DNA from: Phoronis australis
Lineage: Eukaryota > Phoronida > Phoronidae
Direction: 5' to 3'
DNA length: 64,000 nt
Assembly: GCA_002633005.1 (NCBI GenBank)
Contig: NMRA01000120.1
Location: 129,056 to 193,055, forward strand
Shown here: positions 37,981-50,818 of the stretch, one piece after another
Layout of the letters: every line of letters starts with the position of its first letter
Numbering within the stretch: position 1 is the stretch's first letter
Program-made: the position numbers and the translations under genes
Notes under the pieces: model-generated
Database searches by the model: none
The model's input: the letters and a program-made list of their open reading frames with translations, nothing else
What the model was told of the DNA's origin: nothing

Positions 37981-38319
37981 CAGTGCATAAAGCACAGTGC
38001 ATGAAAGTTTCATGTAAATCCGATCAACCATTTCTGAAATGTGATGTTACGGTAAAGTCGCGTGATTTTCGAACACTGAAAATTAATTCCAATAGAAAAA
38101 TTTCATTCTTGGACGAATCTCGCGAAACATCATTTCTGTGGTGTCCGAATTTGGCGGACCTCCAAATTTGGGTTTCGGCTAGTGTCCCAATTTCGTGGGT
38201 GCACATTATATTTCGATGAGCGGTCGTAGTATCAAACATTGCTGGCTCGGTCATTTGATAGCAGCATAATTGCAGGTCACTAAGACTCAAACGGTCTGCG
38301 CGATTAATTTTTGAAAATC

Positions 38320-38790
38320 TGGCTTTCCCAATAAGAAATGTGCGTTGTCAACGCATAAATACCTTTCCCGACAAGTGTTGGTTCTTCTTTTCAAAGATGC
38401 CCTTTCTCAATATGAAATCTTCGGCTTGCTTCGCCGATGCTCAAAAACCATTATCGGCAAGTGACGGAATCTTATGAAAAATGCGCTATCTCACTTGAAA
38501 TAGCGGGCTGCGTTGTGAAAAAGGAGTCTTCCTGGTGACAAATATGGGCTTTCCAATGAGTGGGTCTGGTTTGCGTTGTTGACGCACATGAAACGTTCCA
38601 GACAACTGATTCTCTTTTGTAAAAATGCGTTTTCTCAATAAAAAATGTCGAGTTTGCGCTGTCAACACACAAAGGGCGCCTCGATAGGCGCTTTTTTAAT
38701 ATGGTTTCCCAATAAAAAGCTGGACTTGCGTATTCGACGCACAAAGAGGGTTTCCGACCATCAAAACATGCACTTTCTCAATTTTAACGA
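38320..38790 (+). repeat. Degenerate repeats with TGCGTTGTCAACGCA palindromes
   Basis: Variants of the 15-bp palindrome occur at 38341-38355, 38572-38586, 38655-38669 and 38727-38741. They are separated by variable sequence sharing tttcccaataa(g/a)aa, cctttc-gacaa and ctttctcaat phrases. The unit length is irregular (about 70-230 bp). Confidence 0.7.
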
Positions 38791-39643
38791 ATTTTGCTTT
38801 AAACGTAACAGTAATGGATGTGGGAACGATTTCAATGAAGAAAGTGATGAACAATGACCAGAGCATAGTACATATTTATGTTTGTTCAACGTATCCACGC
38901 ATTGCCTGCTGGTTACAAACCGTAACGCAAGTTAACTCTGACACGTTTATTTCCATATTACCTGAAAGCTCAGTTTCAACATGAAAACTTCGAATGAGCA
39001 ATTACCCAAAATAGATTACAAAGACAATCACGATAGTAAAATGAGTAGTTTCTCATCAACTCGTGATCCCCATTCGTCGTTCTGGTAGTCATTGAATTGT
39101 TGAAGAAGCGCTGTCGTTCTACATATGTTTAGGCCTACTGCAAACTATGGGAATGCGTCTACTAGTACAGTGCTGCGCGGCTGAAGACACGATTAACTAA
39201 CACATTGTATATATAAGGGCGTTGTCTAGAAAGCGAATGCAATTTCAAATGCTACCAACATCAAATTCACCCAACAGTTTTTTACAATTAAAACCTTTCT
39301 CATCCGCAGCCTTTGAAAGGCCCGATGTTACTCAGTGATACACAGGCGCGTCTTCATGCAATTGAGGTGACCTAACACATCTGGGTTCGCTTAGATACGT
39401 TTTTAACCACAGTGAAAACTCTGACTTGTGAAATCGGTTTGTGGATGAAATGAAACTGATAATCGTTAACATTTTTCTGATAATATGTGTGGAAGACAAC
39501 AGGGCCGTTTCTTCTTGTCGTCACCAGTTTCGTGCAGCTCAGTCTCCCTCAGTCACTACTAATTTTCCACCAGCCTCCTGCTGCACATGTCGATTTTGAG
39601 CCACTAATTCTACGAGAGTCTGCTAGGTGCACCCACACCCCCC

Positions 39644-39747
39644 NNNNNNNNNNNNNNNNNNNNNNNNNNNNNNNNNNNNNNNNNNNNNNNNNNNNNNNNN
39701 NNNNNNNNNNNNNNNNNNNNNNNNNNNNNNNNNNNNNNNNNNNNNNN
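39644..39747. other. Assembly gap (104 N)
   Basis: A run of N. The sequence right after it is a tandem repeat whose first unit starts at the gap edge, so collapsed or unresolved satellite is the likely cause. Confidence 0.98.
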
Positions 39748-40080
39748 TTTTTTCCCTAAAATATACCTGGATGCATATCTGAGAATAAAAATGCATGCTT
39801 GAAATCTGAAAATAATGCTATTCCCACTAGAATATAATTAGGGTGAGATACAGTATTTATACTGTGTTCGTGTATTCGACATTGCCGAGTATAGGCCCTG
39901 GTGTATTTTAAATTTTTTCCCTAAAATATACCTGGATGCATATCTGAGAATAAAAATGCATGCTTGAAATCTGAAAATAATGCTATTCCCACTAGAATAT
40001 AATTAGGGTGAGATACAGTATTTATACTGTGTTCGTGTATTCGACATTCATTTGCCGAGTATAAGCCCTGGTGTATTTTA
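39748..40080 (+). repeat. 165-bp satellite, two units after the gap
   Basis: Two nearly identical units start at 39752 and 39917 (ttccctaaaatatacctgg). They differ mainly by a cattt insertion before tgccgagtata. The array probably continues into the gap. Confidence 0.93.
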
Positions 40081-40579
40081 CATAGACGTATGGTTTCCCG
40101 ACCTTATATACGGAAATTGTTGGTAATACTTCCCAAAATTATTTACCCTTGCTGCAAGTAAGGCATCACCTCGGGTAAAAATAGAACAATAATAATTAGC
40201 AATGTAACAGTCATCTCTTTCGAATCAAACACAATTAAACACAGTTACAGCTGAAATGCCTCTAAAACTATCTTAAGTAATACAAAAGTCATGGTCTGTA
40301 GTTTAAAATCACCTTTTTTGTCTCAAAACTATCAACTGAAGGCGGTGACATGGACAAGAAGACCAGGCCCTGTGGAAAGTAGATATGGAACTCCAGGTCG
40401 GAAACACCTATAAGGTCCCAGGCTCGTTGCATCGGACTGTACGTCCTGTATTCTTGTTAGCCTACCCCTAGGACCGCGAGAAGCAACGACTATCAAATCT
40501 GATTCAACTGACTTATCATTTTTGGAAATGATTGGAGTATTTTCTTACGGTCGCCGCAGACAGAGATCGAGTGCCACAG

Positions 40580-40730
40580 GGCGGCGCAGCACTGAAAAAA
40601 GTGGGGGGCTAAAGCCCCCCTCAGACCCCTGTGGTGCATCGCCTATTGACCATGCGTGGCGTAGCACTGAAAAAAGTGAGAGGTTATAGCCCCCCAGTCC
40701 CCTATGGTGCGCCGCCCATGTCCCGGTGTC
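40580..40730 (+). repeat. Two-unit GC-rich repeat (~77 bp)
   Basis: The phrase agcactgaaaaaagtg followed by a g-rich, then c-rich stretch and ccctgtggtgc-cgcc occurs twice. The first unit holds the palindrome ggggggctaaagcccccc. Confidence 0.75.
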
Positions 40731-41993
40731 CTCAGTTGTCGGGATTCATCTTAATCTCGGGACACCATGGTGGCTCATTCCTTGCTAACTATCTCATTCA
40801 AAATTATTAAGCAAGCCCAGAACGGCTGCACGAAGATTTCAATCATTCGCCGGGATGCAGGTAAGTGGCAGTAAAACTTAATTGTCCGGCGATAGTTGGG
40901 CATTTGCAAAGGCCAGGACGTTTTAAATCAAAAACGTTTCGTAAACACGCAAGTTGATGTCAGGCGTGCATGTTCAATGTCACAGTCGGGAGTCGAACAG
41001 CACGGCCTATTTAAACCAGAGCACATGTTACGCTACAACGAAAAGTTGCAGCCTTCGGTGTATTTCCTATTTGTATTTTCATCAGAAATTTTCGTTATGC
41101 GGAACTCGGTGGTTCTTTTCATAGCTAAAGCGCCAAACACAAGCTAAACGCAAGACAATCGAGTAACGGTAGTGACATCGTCAAGACAAGGTAGAAATTA
41201 CAAACCCGTCATACCGATTCTCGGACTCAAGCCTTATACAGTAGTAATCATCCGTTGAACGCTTTAGTGACACGGGAGTTGCGTCGATCCCAAATTACCG
41301 TTTCTAAAATTTTCCTTGTCCGAAAGTCGCGGGACAAAATTCCGATGTTTATGACAATGTCCGAAATTCGAGGATCTTTGAAAAACAGTTTTTGGACCTT
41401 GTACGAATTTCGTGGACTATGAAAAACTCATTTCAGAAATATTTATTCTTGGTCGAAAATGGCGGGCCGTCCGAAAATCACGCGACTTTACCGTAGCCAA
41501 ATTTGAACATTTTTCTAGAGTCCTATATAACCTTGAACGGTGGTGAATCCACAACTAAATGGAAGAACAGAGCTCCAAGATCACGTCCTATCAAAAGCCA
41601 AACATTGGACATGTGCAGGCGGGCGTGTGGTTCTTGGTCTTGATGCCGTGGAAATGCAAAACCCAATCTTATCTCTATTGCCAGTATTTCAAGCAACATA
41701 CTATTTGTACATGACTATTCACTTATCATTCTTTCATGTCACATGGAGGGCCACCTTTTTAAACCAGCTCATTTTCCAACTTCTTATAACAAAAATGACC
41801 ACCAGTTAGAGTTTCTTATTTTATAAGATTACACCATGGAACAAATAATGTTGATTGATTGATTGTTTTTGTGGCTATATTCGTAGCCCAAGCCTATTAT
41901 TCAAGTTTGAAGTTGGGAAATTTGACTTGGCCCGAATGGGCTTCAAGAGAAATAGTATCATATATAATAAAATACTCATGTTATTGAAAATGT

Positions 41994-41999
41994 TTTATT
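41994..41999 (-). terminator. Possible poly(A) signal of BUB3
   Basis: TTTATT on the plus strand, i.e. AATAAA for the minus-strand BUB3 transcript, about 970 bp past its stop codon. Confidence 0.3.
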
Positions 42000-42968
42000 A
42001 GCAAACTGACACTTGAAAAACTCAAGAATGATGTAATGAAATGACTGCTGCCAATTCAATACTATACATCCACGCATTTAGGTCCTTGTGTCTACAACCA
42101 AAGTGATGCATTTTTAAAACCATATTCCCTAAATTGACAGTGAATCTGAGGACTTAGTGCAAACACTGATTATCCTTTCTACTGCTATTTTGTCTTCAAT
42201 AATATGTCAAGTTTTAACTTTGATACACAGTGAGAGTAAACTATGTTGAATTCTTAATATCATTGAAAAATAAACATTGACCTTTTCATGCAACGTTCCT
42301 ATTTTAAGGACGACGTCCTCTCATTTTCATTGAAATTAGCAACCAGTTTCCAGAACTATCATCAGAAGATGTCACAGGCAAAAGAGGAGCTCAGAATAGA
42401 AGTAAAGAGATGGCAAAATATAACATTATTTAGTAACAATTCAAAACAAATTCTACAAATGCACTGAAAACTTAGGGAGCAAACCTAAGTCCCGCCATTG
42501 GTGATTTTCCTTTTTGAAAATTAGGACAACTAAAAAATATAGTAAGATTGCATTGACTTTAATTTTCAGACCAGAACCAATTTTGGTAACTTTCTAGGCT
42601 AAACGTGGTCTACATTGTGATACATAAAAATGGGAGATTAACCAGGAAAGTTACAGTTACCTTACAATTAAAATACACATCACATCTTGCACTAAAACAA
42701 CAAAATCTCATCAGTTGTCCAACAATCACCATTCCAACCTGCACGAGCTGTGTCACTGTAATAGGATGTTATTGGTGCATGACAATTGTCTGATCCACTG
42801 CCGTAGTATAAAGCTGTAGTACAAGGGTGTCGATGAGACAGAAGCAACAATAATGGCTGGATATGAAAACAAACCGAGACAACCAACGGAATTGAGTTGA
42901 TCCTCGCACTGATAAGTATGACACCTTGTGGTGAAGAGTTAGACTTTCTTTTGACTTCAAACTTGTGA

Positions 42969-45900
42969 TTACTTTGGTTTGGTTTCAGCATCACTGACAT
43001 TGCGAATGAATATACTGTCCTCAGTTGGCGTGTCCAGTTCATCTTGTTCGAACATGTATGATGAAGCGATTGCAAGCGTTTGACCGTCGTGACTAAAACT
43101 AAGAGAGCTGATACTTGTAGGGTACCTGGAAATACAGTAAACTGAGTTATACAATTGAAGGATATGGTAATTTGACACCTTCGTAAAAGAATGTGAACCA
43201 GACTATTTCTGTAGCCACAATGACTCTATATAGGTTTTAGTGGAACTGAATGACCGTAAATATGCTCTTAATAACCTCAGAATTGAACTCACAGGTGGTT
43301 TTTGGAATGTTTAGCTAGAAATTCATATTTTGCACTCAGTGATGGGTTGTCAGCCTTGTTGTGAAAAGCATGCGCTCAGTGATGGGTCGCCTGCACTATT
43401 AAGAAAAGCATGCACTCAGTGATGAGTTGCCAGCATTATTATGAAAAGCATGCATTTTGTGATGGGTTGCCAGCAATTATTATGAAAAGCATGCACTCAG
43501 TGATGAGTTGCCTGCATTATTATGAAAAGAAATGGGTGCAAATGCCAGTGTCCTTGCCTAGTGTAATATTGACCTAAAAATATAACTTTTAAGCTGTAGT
43601 AGTAACACTTTGAAAATTAGAAGACCTTTAAATCAGCCCAAAAGGCATAACAGCTCAAGTGATTGAAGAATGCAATTACTCGTTTCTCTTGACACACAGA
43701 AAACGTCTAAAATTCCAGAAAAACCTGGCACTGCAAGTGCACTGAATAACCTCAAAGTTTAGACGGTTTTCTTCACAAGCACTAACCTGTGAAATTGACA
43801 CAGCCTTTTCTTGTTAAAGCCATCCCATATATTGACATAACCATCAGAACCACCTGAGGCGAATGTATTGTAGCTGTTATGGAAGGAGATTGCGTTGACG
43901 GGGTATATCTTCTCCACACCATCTTCTTTAATCCTGTGACATTTGAAGGCGTACTTCTTTTTCTGGATCTCAGGGCTTGGGTCCAAATACTCAACCGCAA
44001 CGCGACCTATTGGGAGAGACAGATAATCACTGCATGAGTTCAAATCTGAACACATTTGGTGACAATGACATGATTTTATTACCACGACATAAAGTGTGAC
44101 TGGAATTTCGATCAAGGCCTGTGTGCACTCATGGAAGACTAATGAAGGGGAGTGCCCAGCTTGTCGCCTCTTTGAGAAATTGAAACAAACAATAATACCA
44201 CCAGAAGAGCCCTGTTTTCACCATACGAATGAGTGAGGACAGAAAGGTGTTCATGAGCATAGAGACAATCGTATGATAAGGGCCACGCGTGACTACCTGA
44301 ATGCATACATTTCTACGGGTAAGACCTTGTCACACCAGCGCCACCTAGTGACTTTTGTAGTTCTCATGAGAACATACTGAATTGCGTCTTGCATGGCAGA
44401 GTCTATAACATAGACATTACTCCTTGTTCTACTTGCCGCAAAGTTATATGAAGTATTACAAGATTTGGAAATTGTCAGATATAGCGTGTCCACATTTTGA
44501 GAACCAGTTTGATGCCCGTTGTTTACTGGAGAAAACTGGTTCTCAAAATGTGGGCAAATGATTTCCGACTGTTACTAAAAGATTTTATTCGTTTTCTCAT
44601 GAAGCCTGTTTTAATAGGCTGTAGATAACGCTGATGCACTGTTATGCGTCGACGATGGAATCCTGGATGTTTTGACGCAGGCTGCCTTCTATTTGATTTT
44701 TAAAAAGGTGAAGTGTGGTATTATATTTATATCTTAACTTTGACACAAATGTGTATAGTGAACCTGCAACACAGGTGAAATAGTTTAAACAGTAAAAAGT
44801 GCACACTGAATACTACAAACCTTCGATAGAGCTCAGTACATAGCCCTGCTTGTTTGGGAATGACCGTATACACCTCGTTTGGTACTTGAGGCTGGACTCC
44901 CGTCGTTGTTGAACATATCCCATGTTCCTCAGATCCCAGACAAGCACACGGCGACCAGCCGTCCCCACTATCAAACGCTCACCGCAGACGGACAGTGTGT
45001 ATACCTGGAACGCAAAACAATTACCATCAGATCAAAGAGCCACAAGAGCGGACTTGTTGAGGTTTAGTAATAATGCCTACCTCTAGCCACGGTCACATTT
45101 GTGGAAATGATCTATTTTCTCATTTTCAATTGATGTACAACATACCAAATAAGGTTTAAAAATTTTATTACATAGATACATTATCATTCAAGAAAGATTA
45201 CATCATGACCAATTTGGAAGCTGCCAAATATATACTTTAAATGACCATATAAGGAAATTTGTGAAAAATTAAAATTAAAGCAGATAAAATTTCAGGAGCG
45301 CTTCCGGTGTCATTGGTGCAAAATTACTAATCTGTTGATGCACTGCAATTGTTTAGATCGGGCCAATGGGCCCATTATAATCACAAGTGAAAAAGGGCAA
45401 AAAATTAACATGACCCATTGGTCCTCCAAATTGGCCCACAGATTTGAGGCCATGTAGGTCAATTCACCCAAGCCCACGTTTTCTGAAATGGTCCGTGTTA
45501 AGGAATGAAATGAAAATACACCAAGTTGAATGCACAAAACATTGTAACTCTATGCTGGTATGGATGAACACGTTGGAAGTCATCCAATGTAGCCATGTTC
45601 AAAACAAACCTCTCCAAAAATGGAGGAGAGAAAGTACAACACAACTCCCAGCGTACAACAACTGCATAATCATCAATATAAAATCAACGACCGGGTAACA
45701 GGGCCCTCGCTCACCTGAGGGGAAATGAGCCTCTCTGAAAGGGGAATTTTTGGTAGAGGAGAAAAAAAAACACCCCGTCTCTACCAATTCCACCCCCAGT
45801 TGCCACTCCTCACCAGCAATGCTTCAAGTAGCCAAAACTTCCGTTTTGCATAAGTGATTCTAATGACAAGGGGATTTTTCTATCATTTGATGGTAATTTT

Positions 45901-47555
45901 TGTGGGCATTATGAGGGGAATGTTTCACATGATCTTAAAATATTTTTTTATAATTTGGCCCCAAACTTGAGGCATTGAGGGCCCTGTATAGTTTTACTGA
46001 CCTTGTCTGGCTGAGAGAATGAACCAGCGTTGCATGGAGCACGGGGATCCCACAACTTGACAGTCGAGTCCCAACTGCCTGATACGACAACGTTTAATGG
46101 CTGACAGTATTCGAGACAACGGACAGGAGCATCGTGGCTACCGACAGTAGTTTCTGTATAAAACACCATGTTGTTTAGGGCTTAACATCAACTTACCACT
46201 ACTCTTTTCAAATTTATCAGATTTAATGACTTTCCACGTACTTAGCAACACAAATTCAAGGACTCTTCAAGAACATTTTTACTCATACCCCCAAAAATTA
46301 GCAAAACTTTGGAAGCAGGCCATTACTTCAATTCCTTCTTGTCAGATTTTCTAACTTTGTACACTTTTGAAATCTGAGGCCTGGTTCTAATCTTTCTACT
46401 CGAAATTTAACTCAAAATTGTTTTTCGCATTTTTCAATCAACTGCTGTGCGAACACAAGATAAGTGTATATTATTCTGTGATCCAATACTTTGTGATTTA
46501 TGCATATGAATTTCTACTCCAACTTCGCATTTGATGACCTCAATGATCGGATCATTAAGTGCAAACTAGGATTAGACGGTTATCAAACAGTTATCCACGC
46601 AAGACATTAATATGTACTGGAGCTAAGAGTAACAGGCACATATCTTGGTTTCAGACAAAAATAGACAACAATTCGATTCCATTAGCAGATGCAACTACAA
46701 AGTTACTTTTACTCTCATGATCTACACAAGCTAGTTGATGACATCAACTAAGTACTATTAAGGACAGCATACATCCACACTCTGGAGACCTGTACCTGAA
46801 CTTGTGTTGAAGTCATACACTTTCACTGCACAGTCAAGACCACCACTGTAGGAATGAACTGGGTCCTAAAATAAAAAAACAATGTCACATGATTTAACAT
46901 TTAATTAATGGAAGGGTAAAATTGTTCAACTGCATTGACATTTAGTTTCAAATGTCATGTCTTGTAAAAATAATGGCATTTGGAAAAGCGATGATAAAAG
47001 TTCACCGTTTATTAACCATCAAAAAGTTTACAAAAATGAACAAAGTTTCATATAAGGCTTTTAATCACTCCTTAAATGTATTTTTTTTAAGGTCTACTCT
47101 ATTGACGTTGTTGTGACTACCCACAGATTTTCATATTTTCTAATGGAAGCAATAGTGCAAAGTTTAAGCCTGATAAAGCGTTAATTTGGTGCTTGTGTAT
47201 CTTCCCTGACAAAAACGATTATTTCACTCGCCAGCCACATTGTGTCTTAAACTGGTCAGATTTTATAATAATTGTATGATGTGTTCTGTCTTATAAAGAA
47301 TTTCTATCACCAAAATACGTTGCACTTGGCAAATTCAACTAGCGTTCAACTTACATAAAAACAACAGTCCAGCACAGAAGCTGAATGGTTGTACTTGATA
47401 CGCAGGTTGTTTGACACTACGTCATAGAGGCGAACAGTGCAGTCCCACGAGGACACCAGAAGAAACTGAGATGAACTAGGAGCAAACTTTACAGCAGAAA
47501 TGCCATCATCTGGAGCGTTGTTTAGCTTGAACTCATGAGCAGTTTCACCCATCAT
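42969..47555 (-). CDS. BUB3: Mitotic checkpoint WD40 protein BUB3 (6 coding exons, complete)
   Basis: BUB3 is a seven-blade WD40 propeller that brings BUB1 and BUBR1 to phosphorylated KNL1 at kinetochores in the spindle assembly checkpoint. Minus-strand exons: 47555-47355 (ATG), 46865-46796, 46153-46002, 45004-44821, 44006-43787 and 43125-42969 (stop). Every border is AG/GT and the product is 327 residues (human 328). Clear blocks are [115 protein letters not shown]-like, and [15 protein letters not shown] second ATG at 47552 is also possible. An acceptor-like ttcag just upstream suggests a separate 5' noncoding exon. All propeller blades are present. Confidence 0.96.
43331..43530 (+). repeat. 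40-bp minisatellite, five units, in BUB3 intron
   Basis: Units at 43331, 43371, 43411, 43451 (41 bp) and 43492 share tgcactcagtgatgggttgc and attattatgaaaagca. They are 80-95 percent alike by eye. They lie in the last BUB3 intron. Confidence 0.93.
44490..44553. repeat. 64-bp hairpin element, copy 2 (BUB3 intron)
   Basis: Arms 44490-44510 and 44533-44553 are identical to the arms at 26401-26464, again perfectly paired, with a 22-base loop that differs at five positions. Same orientation on the plus strand as copy 1, hence antisense to both host genes. Confidence 0.9.
45697..45989 (+). mobile_element. MITE with AGGGCCCT ends in BUB3 intron
   Basis: It starts cagggccctcgctcacctg and ends gaggcattgagggccctg, with short inverted ends (CAGGGCCCT/AGGGCCCTG). 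The interior matches 11930-12140. It lies in the intron between the third and fourth BUB3 coding exons. Confidence 0.65.
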
Positions 47556-47621
47556 CTGTAACTGAAGAAGGAACAAACATATCAGAAACTTGTGCACTTA
47601 ACAAACCTCCAATAACACACA

Positions 47622-47672
47622 CGCACGCACGCACGCACGCACACACAAACACACACGTATATATATAAACTT
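47622..47672 (+). repeat. Microsatellite (acgc)n/(ac)n/(ta)n
   Basis: Simple repeat: acgc units, then acacaaacacacac, then gtatatatata. It lies just upstream of the first BUB3 coding exon (minus strand). Confidence 0.97.
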
Positions 47673-48767
47673 GGCTGAAGGCACGGTTGTACTTTTTGTG
47701 ATACCAGTGAGAATATCAGTACGTATATCCGCAAGCTCATCAGAAGCTTGGGTTGTATATTCATGTGTGAACCGCTCACTACAGGCCAATGGGTTATGTA
47801 GCTTGAAATCAGTATAGTCGTGCCTTCAACTAAGTTTGTGCTGACAAAATATACTGATACAAACATATTTAAAATGGGAGCATCACTGTTTCTACTGTTA
47901 TAGGGCTAAGTAGAGAAGGTGGCACTGGTTGGCGTGAACTTGGAATCCTGATTAATCTCAAGAACGCGTAGCAATTTTTCATTTTCTCTTTTATTGTAGG
48001 CTAACTTGTGTCAAAGAATCAGAGGTATATGCGAATGCTTAAATCAATTATTGTTTGATGAATAAGATTGTTAAAAAAAAATTTATTACTTGTACTGACT
48101 GGTCGCTTCTTATTCATAATTTCCGAGTTTTTCCGAGGCGTCCATTTGCAATGCGGATTTAGTGAGGTAGCCATTTTTAAAGGTGCTACACCTCTCGGCA
48201 GAATTGATATCTAACGGTTAATCTAGAGTGCAGTTGGTTCGATGCAGAATGTGTTTCTGTGTTCTCGTATTTTAGCCTGTCAGTGATGTTAGTTATATCT
48301 TATTACCTAATTCCACTTGTTTGAAACAGTTTTTGTCTCTGAGACGACACATGTCCGCACTAACACTAGCCGAAATCATGTCCGCAAAATGCCAAGTGTT
48401 TTCGAGGACGACATTTGTCCGTGAGAACACACACTTTCGTGTTTTTTCTGAAGAAGCCTTCCAGAGGCACTCCTTTATAAATAACAGAGTTTCCCTAATG
48501 TGCCACGCAGTATCTTCAATATGTTAGCCATTTTTGGGGTCTTCTGACACACACGTGATCACTGTAGTTATCATTGCTGCCGAGGTGTCGCAGTTTTAAT
48601 GTCGATCACTAGAGATTGGCTGCCGCAAATGAACACCACGTAAAAAACAGTGAGTGAATGTGTGAACAAGAAGAGCCTAATTAGTATGAGTAATACAATT
48701 TTGGAATCACCACGATCACCATGGTGAGAGGATTCAGAAAAAATTAATATCAAGTATGTATGTATGT

Positions 48768-49694
48768 AGGCAATGACCATCGCCTCTGTTGGCCCGAACC
48801 AGAGGCGATGCAGAGGCTATAGGCGCTCTGTACGCCGGAAGATTTTCGGCGAATTATGCCTCGCACCGACTAAACCATCAGAGTCACGTTGTTATAAATA
48901 CCTTTTGCGCACAGAGGAACACCTGAGGAGGTTGTCGATGTGTTTAATTCCTTCCAACTCGAACAAATACTCCCATTATCAAACTTTTTCTTCGAGCAGT
49001 CCCTATTTCAGTTCCCAAAATCGTGAACTCACCATTTTTATACTGCGCACACTCCAATTTTTACCGCGCTCGCTAGGTGATGTGACTTCATGACCTCAAT
49101 CTTTAAATAGGCCAAAGGTGAGCCATTGCAGTCTTGTCAGTCAAATGTTCATTTCCAAAATGCCACCACTTAAACTTGTCTTTAATTGGCGTTACTTGAA
49201 ACTGATTGTATTTCAATGAATTATTGTTTGTATTTGATAAAAATAAATGCTGTTGATATGACATTTAATAGTCTTTGTGCACATATTTGACATTTTAATG
49301 TTTAACAACATGGCAAATGCACGGCTGGTTCCCAGCAGCACGTACGCGAAGGGCGGGAAATTCAGCTTTCAAAGTTCGCCGGTAGGTCCGCAACTTCTGA
49401 CCTTCGGCCTGGTTAAAAAAATGAAAATGTTGATTTCATGATTTTAGGAACTGAAATAGGGACTGCTCGAAGAAAAAGTTTAATAACGGGAGTATTTGTT
49501 CGAGTTGGAAGGAATTAAACACATTGACAACCTCCTAAGGTGTTCCTCTATGCGCAAAAGGTATTTATAACAACGTGACTTTGATGGTTTAGTCGGTGCG
49601 AGGCATAATTCGCCGAAAAGCTTCCGGCGTACAGAGCGCCTATAGCCTCTGCATCGCCTCTGGTTCGGGCCAACAGAGGCGATGGTCATTGCCT
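48768..49694. mobile_element. Long-TIR (fold-back) DNA element, ~250-bp arms
   Basis: The arms 48768-49021 and 49442-49694 are near-exact reverse complements (outer bases aggcaatgaccatcgcctct). They enclose about 420 bp of unique sequence. The open frame starting MTIASVGPNQRRCRGYRRS appears once on each strand because it is encoded by the arms. Flanks are agtatgtatgtatgt and agtatgtata, so an 8-10-bp target duplication blurred by a tatg repeat is possible. Long arms and such a duplication would fit Mutator-like elements; no transposase is present. Confidence 0.85.
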
Positions 49695-50818
49695 AGTATG
49701 TATATTAATGGAGACGGATTGTAATTGTAAACAATTTTCATTGTCATTGGTAAATTGGTTAAAATTTACATTACATGTAATTTGATTTAGTGCAGTGCAA
49801 ATTTTTATCAACGTGAACATGATTATTTGAGTGAACCTGTCAAATTTCGTCGTGTATTCCAAGTTCATGCAAATGCGATCTTGAGATTAATCAAGATTTC
49901 AAGTTCATGCTCAACAGCACTGTCCAGTCAGAAGGAGATCAAAAATCAACTGATCAACAGACAACAGAAGACTCGAACGCACGACTCGCAAATTCCGCCA
50001 AGTGAAGTATCACTTATTAAAGCGTTTTCAAAGGATGATCAACTCTTGCTAAAGACTGAATGAAGTAACACGTTCGTGTTCGTGATCGATTACCGAAATC
50101 TAAGTCATGAAAGCTTTAAATTAATGAGAAAATATTGACTACCTGTTTGTCTTTAGCGGGCACCGGTGCAGTAAATTAGGTCAGAGGAAATCACGGAAAA
50201 TACCGCATTTTCGCCAAGTTCTTGTTGAACAGCCACTAGGCGTCGCTGTGAACCAGGTTGCAGGAAGAGATTCCAAAGCCAGGGGAGGTGAAGCTTGTAA
50301 AACAACTTCGGTTTCTAACTAGTTACTAAGAAATCTCACCCATTTGCAATGAGCAAAGTAATTGGCATCCCGCCACTACGTTTCGTCCATGTTTTAGATC
50401 TCGTAAGTACTTCTTCTAATTACTCATGCACTCAACAGACTCAACCACGAAAATCACGAAGCTTGACCTGTTGCTGTTGATCAATGTTGAACTTGACACG
50501 GTGTCTGGCCTCAACACTCAACCAGTCAACAGCTCTATTATTCTTTTCAACTCGAGCAATAAAGTAAGCTGTTACTCCGCCTCTACTATGGCCTGACCCA
50601 GAGGATGTGGTATTTTCCATTCCCGTTAAAAATTACTTATAATTTATAAACTCCATAGCCAGGCAACGAATAACACCGAATGAAGAATGCATTTAATGAT
50701 TTATAGATTTATAGGCCTACGTAATAAGTATTGCGGTAGTTAACAATTGTAACCTCAAGTACTTGGAAGTTATCAAAATTTGCTAAACCAAAAGGTAGGA
50801 CAGGGAACTTACCCCCTC

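Larger units (their letters stand above)
38048..41495. mobile_element. Putative DNA transposon with 24-bp perfect inverted ends
   Basis: The 24 bases at 38048-38071 (start TACGGTAAAGTCGCG) are the exact reverse complement of 41472-41495. Both subterminal zones carry several near-palindromic GTCCGAAATTCGNGGAC-type motifs (about 38100-38200 and 41315-41475). The inside holds a degenerate repeat series (38320-38780), an assembly gap, a 165-bp satellite and a GC-rich two-unit repeat. No transposase is visible, although the gap could hide sequence. No target duplication could be read, so the borders may mark a composite structure. Confidence 0.6.

Noticed and set aside
48773-49093. 106-codon frame (MTIASVGPNQRRCRGY...) and its 69-codon twin on the other strand
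   Set aside because: Both come from the same inverted arm sequence of a fold-back element. No domain is recognised, and the duplicate appearance is explained by the arms.
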